Assembly: GCF_030035675.1 (NCBI RefSeq)
Contig: NC_084485.1
Coordinates: 93,578,838-93,642,837, forward strand
DNA from: Rhineura floridana
Lineage: Eukaryota; Chordata; Lepidosauria; Squamata; Rhineuridae
Direction of reading: 5' to 3'
Length of the DNA stretch: 64,000 nt
Positions 58,101-64,000 of this stretch are shown in pieces. Below the pieces are notes generated by a model. It ran no database searches and was not told the DNA's origin. It saw only the letters and a list, made by a program, of their open reading frames with translations. Numbering within the stretch: position 1 is the first letter of the stretch; each line of letters starts with the position of its first letter. Position numbers and translations under genes: made by a program.

Positions 58101-61044
58101 TACCCCTTCCTTCCTGCAAGTTCATCTTGCAGAGACACAGAATAGGGCTTTTTCGGTGGCCGCCCCTAGACTGTGGAACTCTCTCCCTATTGAGGTCCGG
58201 TTGGCTTCCTCATTATCAAATTTTCGTGCACAGGTGAAGACTGTTCTATTTAGACGGGCTTTTAACCAATGTAGTTAGTTTTAACCTATGTTTATTTAAT
58301 TCCATTTTAAATTGCTTAAACTGAATATCATGTTTATTAATTATTGCTGTTTTAATGTTTTAATGTAAGCCGCCCTGAGTTCCTCGGAAAAAGGGCGGGG
58401 TATAAATATTTTAAATAAATAAATAACAAATCACCTGTCCCTCTTTGGAGGGATACATAAGCCGGCTGGCTGAGGTGGCCTGGGGTTTTGTTTTTTGTTT
58501 TGTTTTTCTGCTTTTTTTTTTCCTTTTGGGTGCCATTGGTTTTAGCTATGGGTGGGTTTGGTTTCGTTTTATATTGTAGTTCTTGGGTTTTTATGTAGTT
58601 TGTATGTTGTATTTTACTTTATCTTGTACGCCGCCTAGAGTGGCCGCTTGTGCGGCCAGATAGGCGGCCTAGAAATAAAATTTATTATTATTATTATTAT
58701 CACTATTTTGGGTCTATATGTGGGACTAAGAGGCACATAGTTAATTAATCCTGGACTGATAGGCTGGAAAGTGGGCAACAGAACAATGACTATACTTATT
58801 GCAGTCCATTCCCTGTAGATCACACAATGAGTTGTATTCAACATAGTAGAACCATTCAAATGAATAAACCTAATTTAGAGCACAATCCAACTCACCTTTC
58901 TACCAGGCTGGGATGAATTGGATGTTGTGGATCCCTGGCTGTGCCAGGCTCTGCCAGGCTCTGCCAGACTCTGCCAGCAGCAGCCCTCCAATGGACAGAG
59001 GACTGGCAGAAGCCCCGAAAATGGGATGTGGTGGGGGAAGAACCATAGGGGGGACTTATGTGAGATCCTCCTCACGTTCAGAGTCCTCCCCAAGTCCTGA
59101 TCCTGCAGTAAAATCATTTTAATTATTCCTCATTATGGCCTATGGGGAACACTTACTCCCCTGGAAGCCTGTTTGTCAAAACTGACACTTCCTGGCTGGC
59201 TTGTGCGAATAGCTCCCAACGGAGCCAGCATTCTGTTGGGCCAGCGGCTCCCAAGCAGGAGGAGCATCCCATAGAGCGCTCCACCGGCTCCTCCTCCACT
59301 GGTTTCCCAGCATTTGGACTGCTCTGCCCATAATATATATTAACTTCAATGGATCTACTCCAAGTAAGACAGCACTGAATACCACCCAATATCTTTACAG
59401 CTTACTGAGAAAGGTGCCCCATAGTGCAATCCTACACATGCCTACTCAAAAGTAAGTTCCACTGAGTAAAATAGAGCTCACTCCCAGGTAAGTGCATATA
59501 AGACTGCAGCCTTAATATCTCATGGGAAAACACTGGAAGGCTTCAGTTACCATAGCTGCCAATCAACCAGAAAATAATTGGCCTAGTCATTTTTTTGGCA
59601 TTTTGACCAGTTACTAGAATTGCTTATACAGAAACCAGAATTTGGGGCACTTCCAGATTTTCTAGTTTAGTGGGCTTTTTTGTAAATGTTATTAGTTTTC
59701 CACATAAACATACATAAACAAAAGAAGGAGATAAAGTATGCATAGCTGTGGTCTTTACTCTTTTTTTAGAAGTTGGCAGCATTTGGCAAACATGCTTTAG
59801 TTGTATAGTTGACAATTCAGCCTTACCTCAGCATGCTACTTCATATATTACTGCACATGAAACTGAAAGGCACTTGTAAGCTTCCTCTGAGTAGCCAGCT
59901 CCATGAGTTGAGCTAAGGAAGCTGGGGCAAGTGACCACAGAGCAACTTAGCTGAGGCAACCGTGGAGACCACTCACACCCACACCTTGCACTACATGCCA
60001 AGCAGAGGCCCAACCCCAGCCATAGAAAGAAAATGTTTACTATTAATAAGAACTCCATCCATAGGCCAGAAGGTGGGTGCATCACAGTGAGGGGTGAGAT
60101 TAACCTAGCCCATCCACCCGCTAAAGAAGCAGCAGCAGCTTGTTTCCCAGTGCCCCTCCTTTCCAGAAAAAATATTGGGTTCGAACTACCAGTTCCTCTA
60201 GCGCTGCAGATCAGAAGGAAAGCAAGCTGTGGCCCCATTCACTATGCTAAGGGCTACTGGGGGTATGTTAGGTGATATGTATCTTCTCTAACACACCAGG
60301 CCTGTCCCTCCTACCCCTAACCAGTTATACCAGTAGGGTTGCCAGGCTCAGGGCCTGAGACTGATCCTGTATCTTTAGGAGAAGAGAAAGTCAGCCAAGT
60401 GCAGGTGTTCTTACAACATTGTAATGGGAAAAACCACAAGGTGGATTTCTCCCTCCCCCCTGCACAACTTTTAAAGATACAGAAGACCTCTTGGTTGCCA
60501 GGCCCTGCCTCCAAGAGATCTTCTTTATCTTTAAAAGCTTTGCAGGGGGAAGGTAGAATTCCACCTTGTGGTTTTTCCCATTACAGTGTTGCAAGAACAC
60601 CTGTACTTGGCTGACTTTCTCTTCTCCTAAAGATACAGGATCAGTCTCAGGCCCTGAACCTGGCAACCCTAGTTACCAGAACTTTGAAAATCTGAAGGAT
60701 TCTGCACTTAACAGCAGATAACTGGGAGAATGGGAAATGCCTTAGTCACAGCACAGAGAGGGTCTCGCAAACTACTAGGATGACGTGGCCCTAGCGGGGA
60801 TATTCCAGCAGCAGTTTAGCTAGGACGAAGTGAGGGGTCTTTCTCTTTTTACCTTGGGGTAAGTGTGGAGCGGATAGGTGCTCTGGCATGTCCGTTGACA
60901 CAGGGCAGAATTTCCCAGGGCCGGCTCAAAAGCCTCGGAGAGGGAGTCAGGAGCGGGCTTTATGTCAAGTCGAGCAGCCTCACACCCCAGAGCAAGCAGG
61001 ATGAGAAGAAGAGACCCCAACCGCCTCGGCTGTGCCGCCGCCAT
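48980..61044 (-). CDS. TMEM59: TMEM59, transmembrane protein 59 (gene span, 8 coding exons)
   Basis: Exons on the minus strand: 60853-61044, 55458-55563, 52819-52916, 52133-52285, 51812-51893, 51017-51101, 49910-50018 and 48980-49129. They total 975 bases, 324 codons plus stop; human has 323. TMEM59 is a type I glycoprotein of Golgi, endosomes and lysosomes that affects glycan maturation and recruits ATG16L1 for selective autophagy. Visible: a signal peptide (residues 1-20), a cysteine-rich lumenal half, N-glycosylation site N91-R-T, one membrane span at about 243-264 (TTTLILSVLVLLWICC), and the tail ATG16L1-binding pattern Y271-x3-E275-x4-Y280-x2-L283. Polyadenylation candidates AATAAA on the minus strand lie at 48875-48880 and 48549-48554. 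TCEANC2 is divergent upstream. Confidence 0.97.
49212..49307. repeat. short palindromic MITE-like repeat
   Basis: Contains ACTACAATCTTATGCAC, GTAAGTCTTACTGAAGTCAG and AACATGCTTAGGTTTGTA, a copy of the unit at 9212. In the last TMEM59 intron. Confidence 0.5.
49910..50018 (-). CDS. TMEM59: TMEM59 coding exon 7, membrane span
   Basis: Acceptor CCATTCCAG, donor GTAACT. Encodes NSGWILTTTLILSVLVLLW and CCATVTTAVEQYVPSE, the membrane span and start of the cytoplasmic tail. Confidence 0.95.
50120..50230 (-). mobile_element. L2-type 3' tail fragment
   Basis: TTTATATCCCACCCTTTCTC and AAAGCAGCTCACAGTGACAA are the reversed 3' end of an L2-type LINE. Confidence 0.5.
50231..51016. other. TMEM59 intron, unclassified
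   Basis: Intron sequence between the sixth and seventh coding exons. No named repeat or coding feature seen. Confidence 0.4.
51017..51101 (-). CDS. TMEM59: TMEM59 coding exon 6
   Basis: Acceptor ACTTTTCAG, donor GTATGT. Encodes LDLQPEGSQTHKGFFEEDES and FFRCVS, a diverged lumenal linker that keeps the FLEDGESDGFLRC pattern. Confidence 0.9.
51545..51700 (-). mobile_element. L2-type 3' tail fragment
   Basis: GTATACCGCCCCATAGCTGA and AGCTCTCTGGGCGGTTTAC are the classic reversed L2 3' end, followed by A-rich sequence. Confidence 0.7.
51812..51893 (-). CDS. TMEM59: TMEM59 coding exon 5
   Basis: Acceptor AATTCCAG, donor GTAAGT. Encodes SKPEVQYVQSSDQE and NLKESSLNQVS, aligned with human SKPEIQYAPHLEQE. 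Confidence 0.92.
52133..52285 (-). CDS. TMEM59: TMEM59 coding exon 4
   Basis: Acceptor TTTTTTGCAG, donor GTACTT, 51 codons in phase 0. Includes LMSLMPRMHLLFPLTLVRSF and SSWTFYLQADDGKIVIFQ, the most conserved part of the protein. Confidence 0.96.
52371..52721 (+). mobile_element. RTE/BovB LINE 3' end with target duplication
   Basis: Flanked by AGAGCTC at 52364-52370 and 52722-52728. Encodes YFGHVMRRHNSLEK and GRPNKRWIDSIKEATDL and ends GAAGACACATGAC. In the TMEM59 intron between coding exons 3 and 4, antisense to the gene. Confidence 0.85.
52819..52916 (-). CDS. TMEM59: TMEM59 coding exon 3
   Basis: Acceptor TTCTTTTACAG, donor GTAAGT. Encodes ACTEAYTSQSDEQYACHLGC and QNQLPYAELRRQQ; one residue longer than human at AYTSQSD. 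Confidence 0.95.
53163..53300. mobile_element. short palindromic hAT-like MITE
   Basis: CAGGTGTGAGGAAC and CCAGATGTTGCTGAACTACA on the left pair with GAGTTGTAGTTCAGTAAC and CATCTGG on the right. A common vertebrate hAT-type MITE pattern. In a TMEM59 intron. Confidence 0.6.
53553..53636. repeat. short palindromic MITE-like repeat
   Basis: GAATCCAATCATGCTTACTT and GGGATTTACTTCTGAGTA then AAGATTGTA; a diverged copy of the unit at 9212. Confidence 0.4.
54125..54284 (+). mobile_element. 5S-rRNA-like SINE remnant
   Basis: GCCTGGATGGAAGACTGCCT closely follows the internal-control end of 5S rRNA (CTTGGATGGGAGACCGCCT). It is followed by an L2-like tail TGATGGAAGAAAGGCCACTA and TATAAATATATT. Diverged and clearly not a functional 5S gene. 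Confidence 0.55.
54285..54430 (+). mobile_element. tRNA-derived SINE, diverged
   Basis: ATGCTTTGCGTGCAGAAGG and CCCAAGTTCAAGCC match the anticodon arm and B box of a tRNA-headed SINE, followed by the body with GGACCAATGGTCTGACTTAG. Lies directly after the 5S-like unit. Confidence 0.6.
54465..55010 (-). mobile_element. CR1 LINE 3' portion, old
   Basis: CATCGAGTCCAACCCCCTG, CCACCACCTCCTTAGG and ACTGGATGCAGTACTCAAG are the inverted 3' portion of a CR1 element of an older subfamily than those at 26066 and 37337. Confidence 0.85.
55314..55405. repeat. degenerate short palindromic repeat
   Basis: CAGAGTAGACTCACTGAAAT and TTATTTCAATAAGTCTACTT form a hairpin like the unit at 9212. Confidence 0.4.
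55458..55563 (-). CDS. TMEM59: TMEM59 coding exon 2
   Basis: Acceptor ATTACCAG, donor GTAAGA. Encodes EEELYACQRGCRLFSICQF and DLNRTKLEC with glycosylation site N91. Almost identical to human. Confidence 0.95.
55564..56370. other. TMEM59 first intron, unclassified part
   Basis: AT-rich intron sequence with no named repeat. Confidence 0.4.
56371..57274 (+). mobile_element. L2-type LINE, old and interrupted
   Basis: Traces of L2 ORF2 appear: CTGGATCCAGCTCTGTTCC and GGCAGAGGTAGCCAGGAGC correspond to LDPALxxxxQVA and AARSxF positions, and ACTTCTAAAGCCCTGGATGG to the TFKALDG region. Heavily diverged with many stops. Confidence 0.55.
57275..57366 (+). mobile_element. tRNA-derived SINE, 3' half
   Basis: ACCCTGGAGAGCCACTGCCA and AAGCAGCTTCCTGTGTTCC match the 3' half of the SINE seen inverted at 41918. 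Confidence 0.6.
57985..58430 (+). mobile_element. L2-type LINE 3' end
   Basis: Encodes AFSVAAPRLWNSLPIEVRLA and KTVLFRRAFN, then the tail CCGCCCTGAGTTCCTCGG and AAAGGGCGGGGTATAAATA with AAAT repeats. Confidence 0.8.
58440..58702 (+). mobile_element. second L2-type LINE 3' end
   Basis: GTACGCCGCCTAGAGTGGCC and AGATAGGCGGCCTAGAAAT are an L2 terminus of another subfamily, ending in (TTA)n at 58682-58700. Confidence 0.7.
58870..59400. repeat. GC-rich repeat tract
   Basis: A GC-rich block with local TGCCAGGCTC tandem repetition (58938-58980). Similar in composition to 32585 and 33135. No homology recognised. Confidence 0.3.
59424..59511. repeat. short palindromic MITE-like repeat
   Basis: TGCAATCCTACACATGCC, TACTCAAAAGTAAGTTCC and CTCACTCCCAGGTAAGTGC; a recognisable copy of the unit at 9212. 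Confidence 0.5.
59512..60333. other. TMEM59 first intron, unclassified part
   Basis: Intron sequence becoming GC-richer toward 60000-60200; no gene or repeat identified. Confidence 0.4.
60334..60671. mobile_element. palindromic nonautonomous hAT element, second full copy
   Basis: Starts TAGGGTTGCCAGG and ends CCTGGCAACCCTA, 338 bp, the same length as the copy at 12485-12822. The flanks TATACCAG and GTTACCAG agree at six of eight positions. Arms of about 160 bp surround the TTGCCAGGCCCTGCCT spacer. In TMEM59 intron 1. Confidence 0.82.
60853..61044 (-). CDS. TMEM59: TMEM59 coding exon 1, signal peptide
   Basis: ATG at 61044, 64 codons, donor AAG|GTAAAA. Hydrophobic SLLLILLALGCEA is the signal core, and CQRTCQSTYPLHTYPK matches human CHRACQLTYPLHTYPK. 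The segment after the signal peptide is longer than in human. Confidence 0.95.
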
Positions 61045-61200
61045 CTTAACTCACCAACCAGAGCCAGACAGTTGTTTATTTTTGCTAAACGTCCCTCTCG
61101 CGCTTCCTGTTTCCGGCGCCCACTGACTACCTTTACCAACTCAATGAATAGAGTCACATAGAATGTTGATTTTCGGGTTTCTTTACAATCCTCCCTTTGT
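61045..61200 (-). promoter_or_regulatory. TMEM59 promoter region
   Basis: CpG-rich sequence immediately upstream of the TMEM59 ATG with an ETS-type core (CTTCCTGTTTCCGG near 61103). The transcription start is not fixed. Confidence 0.45.
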
Positions 61201-61412
61201 TTGTCTGTTTTCCTCCCTGGGCGGAAGCTTCCTATACAAAAGAATGGGAAAACGCCGGTTTTTGGTGTGATAGTGGTTAGACAGCAGCGTATCTCCCCGG
61301 GGTGAGGGTGGGAGAGAAGAAACAAAAGAAAAGAAGGTGTTTGTACTATTGTAACTTGTTTCATATGAAAAAAATGAGTTTTTGTTGTTTAAAAAAACTT
61401 TTAAACATTTAG

Positions 61413-61528
61413 CAGAGCTTGGAAAAGTTACTTTTTTGAACTACAACTCCCATCAGCTCAATCCAGTGGCCATGCTGGCTGGGGCTGATGGGAGTTGTAG
61501 TTTAAAAAAGTAACTTTTCCAAGCTCTG
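61413..61528. mobile_element. palindromic hAT-like MITE
   Basis: CAGAGCTTGGAAAAGTTAC pairs with GTAACTTTTCCAAGCTCTG, and AACTACAACTCCCATCAGC pairs with GCTGATGGGAGTTGTAGTT. 116 bp, nearly perfect inverted repeat, no clear target duplication. It lies between TMEM59 and TCEANC2. Confidence 0.75.
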
Positions 61529-61968
61529 GAAGATGGTAATGCATCGCATGCAATCTAGTACGAGGCTGCTCAATGCAACTCAATGGCCACTGGATTTGAG
61601 TTGGGAGTGGGCTCTGAGACGGACCTTGCTCGCTGCAACATGAGGGCTGATTTAATCCAAACCTGTTTTGATTCTTTCTCTAGTCTTCAGATTAGCCCAA
61701 CCACTCACACCAAACATGTGGATAATGGACTGTTTCTAGAGCAGAATTATTTCTAGAGCACTCTTAAAACATTTTCCACGTGGTATAAACTCTGAGAGAA
61801 AGAGTTTCTAGATGATTGGTACCTAATCACGGCTACGCTAAAAATCTCAAATTCTCCATTGTTTCCTATGGGTAACTCTTCTTTTCGTCCGTGGGGTGTG
61901 GGGAAAGAGTTCTAAAGAAACCTGACAGGTTCTATGTCTATGATGGAGTGTGTTGTGTTACTTAGGTT

Positions 61969-62047
61969 GCAATCCTAACCCCATTTATATGGGAGTAAGC
62001 CCCAATTGATTCAATAGGATTTCTGAGTGGACATGATTAGGATTGCC
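61969..62047. repeat. short palindromic MITE-like repeat
   Basis: Starts TTGCAATCCTAACCCC and ends GATTAGGATTGCCC, a well-preserved copy of the unit at 9212, close to the TCEANC2 promoter. Confidence 0.55.
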
Positions 62048-62089
62048 CTATCATAATTTATCTCTATGATTAATTTTGTGGGAGGCTGT

Positions 62090-62220
62090 TGAAAAAGATG
62101 TCGTGAGAGTACACGAGGTTCGCGCCCCAAGACCTGCCGGGAAATGTAGTTCGAGAGAACAAGAAGTACCGGAAGCTAATAGGCAGCCGGGAATCATCGG
62201 GCAAATGCTGGTACTTCAAG
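62090..62220 (+). promoter_or_regulatory. TCEANC2: TCEANC2 promoter and probable noncoding first exon
   Basis: The minus-strand motif ACTACATTTCCCGGC (62150-62136) matches the ZNF143/STAF site ACTACAATTCCC, and ACCGGAAG nearby is an ETS core. The block ends in TTCAAG|GTGAGT at 62220, a strong donor, so transcription probably starts just before and a noncoding exon ends there. Confidence 0.5.
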
Positions 62221-63153
62221 GTGAGTTCTTCTCCCATTGTCTCGATGTAAGAGGGCTGCCCTGACCTCAGCTGTTTCACACGGTAGTCTCTTCACTAAGC
62301 TCATTCATTATTCTTCCCCAGCTCCCAAATTAGCACTCTGACAAGGGTTATAATCACGTCCGACTCCTGGGGTTAGGATTTAAGCGTCTTTAACAGGCAG
62401 TGTTTCAACAGGTGGAGCCCATCCCCACCGTTTACATATTTATGCTTAACAAAAACTACACCGCTTAGATTTCTGCCTGTTAAAGGCATTGAACTGTAAA
62501 GCTGTCCAGAGAAGATGATGGTAGCCCCCTTAACTCTGCATACCCACCCCGATATACTGTTTTTCAGGGCATCACAGTCTTTCTGCCTGCCCTTTTAACT
62601 CATTAGCATTGGTCACTTTGAGCAACAAGCCCATATCCTGAATGTTCTGTATCATTTCCCTTTTGTTTGCTCAGCCCTGCAGTACAAAGTAACAATAAAG
62701 AACTAACTACCTCTTACCCTGGGTGATAACAGGATGCCATCTCAAATCTGCGCTTTGGGAATGAATATCCAAATTGGAAAGTATGACTCCAAACAGGCCT
62801 CTCTTTGGAGGGTATTAACTGCTGGTCTTTGTTTCTTCTGATAATTTCTGGTGCCCAACTTTCATTTATGTCTTCTGCAGTAACACATTTTTAACCCAGA
62901 TGCTGTGATTTTATACTAAGCTGCCAGATACAGATCATAAAGGCCTCTTCCTCCACCAGGCCTTTTCTGCCTCCTTTGTTATTTTCAGATTAATGAGCAC
63001 TATGCTGTATTAGTTATAATTGTAAGATCAGTATCAACCCCAGGTTTTTTTACTGAAGAAGGTAGTTATGTAGCATGCTTATTCCTCCCTACTTTGACAC
63101 AGATTTGTCTTTTTACTATAATCAGTGGATTCTGTCTGTTTAAGGATTGCATC

Positions 63154-63255
63154 ATGGATAAGTTTGTTACACGAAGACCCAGAACTGAACGACGCTCGAA
63201 GAAGAAAGATTCTGGGGAAAAGGTTTTCAAGCAAGCTACTATAGAGTCTCTGAAG
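63154..63255 (+). CDS. TCEANC2: TCEANC2, TFIIS N-terminal domain-containing protein 2 (first coding exon, partial gene)
   Basis: The exon starts at 63145 after CTGTCTGTTTAAG, ATG at 63154, donor AAG|GTAGAC. Its 34 codons begin MDKFVTRRPR and end KDSGEKVFKQATIESLK; human reads MDKFVIRTPR and KDSGGKVYKQATIESLK. The full protein (about 208 residues in human) carries a TFIIS N-terminal-like domain encoded by exons beyond the window. The family is linked to RNA polymerase II elongation factors, but the role of this member is not well defined. The gene is divergent from TMEM59. Confidence 0.93.
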
Positions 63256-64000
63256 GTAGACTACTGAATTATATATCCCCAATTATAGTAACTTCATTAA
63301 AGAACCAGTGGAATATTTTATGGTTATTCTTTTATTTCAGATAACTGTAGTTTCAAGGGTACAAATAGCAAGCAGAAGCTATTTTCAGAGGTATGAAGGT
63401 AGAAAATCCAGGATGGCAATCAGTGCTTGTAGGGTGGGGCAGGGGAGGCATTACAAAGGAAGGAGAGTCCCTTCACCATTGTTAAACTTTCTTAATTAAC
63501 CTGTTGCACTGTAAACTATTAAGGTTTCCTCAAGTAGTCAGAAGTGTATCTTAGATACTATGGATTGGACCTAGAGAAACACTGGGGGAAGGGACTGGAT
63601 GGAAGGTGACTTTCCTGCCTATTCTTTCCCCCCACAGTTTCTCCAACAGCCTCTCCAGGGGGCTCTTCTGAATGGGATTCGCTGTGGCACGTGGGGTTAA
63701 GGAGTAGGGAGAGAATTGTCAGCAGCTAGGTAGAGGCACTTTCCATGCATGGGAGCTCTGCCTGATTTTTCAGCAATCTCACCCATTTAATTTAGCCTTC
63801 TATGCCACAATGTATCTCATTCAACAGGGTCCCCCAACCTTAAGGAGAAGTTTGGAGGGGATGCTGTGGTGGGAAGGATCCAATGCTATGTCTGGGGTTT
63901 ACAAACCATTAATGCTAGAGAGGTCTTAAAATGGTAGTTCCAAAGCTTCAGTGCTCTGAATATTCACTTTACTTTGACAAGCTTAATTTCTTTGCCACTT
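63256..64000. other. TCEANC2 intron, no feature recognised
   Basis: Intronic sequence to the window end. A somewhat GC-rich stretch at 63410-63480 has no recognisable content. Confidence 0.45.

Noticed and set aside
1-64000. CRISPR arrays, prokaryotic operons or a novel multi-gene system
   Set aside because: The window is vertebrate nuclear DNA with spliced host genes and interspersed repeats; no clustered spaced repeats or unknown gene cluster were found.

Overview
The window is nuclear DNA of a vertebrate, most likely a squamate reptile (lizard or snake). Five protein-coding genes with ordinary GT-AG introns can be read exon by exon. They lie in the order and orientation I recall for human 1p32.3: HSPB11 (-), LRRC42 (+), LDLRAD1 (-), TMEM59 (-), TCEANC2 (+). 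The squamate assignment rests on the repeats: RTE/BovB LINE 3' ends, CR1 LINEs ending in CTTATGTT repeats, several L2 subfamilies, tRNA- and 5S-like SINEs and many hAT-type elements. No species can be named.

Layout. 1-2.7 kb: AT-rich DNA and an LTR-like repeat. 2.7-14.0 kb: HSPB11 (IFT25), five coding exons, 141 codons, with a young Ty3/Gypsy chromovirus fossil (3352-9064) antisense in its last coding intron. 15.2-15.5 kb: CpG-rich interval, probably the shared HSPB11/LRRC42 promoter. 17.0-29.1 kb: LRRC42, seven coding exons, 414 codons; introns hold L2, BovB, CR1 and hAT copies. 32.0-43.5 kb: LDLRAD1, six coding exons, 217 codons; its third intron carries a hAT-like element split by a CR1 insertion. 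44.2-45.6 kb: an L2 copy, then about 3 kb with little recognisable. 49.0-61.0 kb: TMEM59, eight coding exons, 324 codons. 62.1-64.0 kb: the 5' end of TCEANC2 (a probable noncoding exon and the first 34 codons); the gene runs off the window.

The genes are not a pathway. HSPB11 is an intraflagellar-transport subunit, LRRC42 a poorly characterised leucine-rich-repeat protein, LDLRAD1 a type II membrane protein with LDL-receptor class A modules, TMEM59 a Golgi/endolysosomal glycoprotein tied to autophagy, and TCEANC2 a TFIIS-N-domain protein. They share two head-to-head arrangements (HSPB11/LRRC42 and TMEM59/TCEANC2).

I found no novel multi-gene system. The observations most worth checking are structural: a hAT-like element with a perfect 8-bp target duplication interrupted by CR1, a family of about 338-bp palindromic hAT elements, a Gypsy pol frame that continues deep into its LTR, a short palindromic repeat present at least ten times, and a 5S-rRNA-like SINE. 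Splice junctions were inferred by eye from homology, frame continuity and GT/AG signals; no alignment was run.
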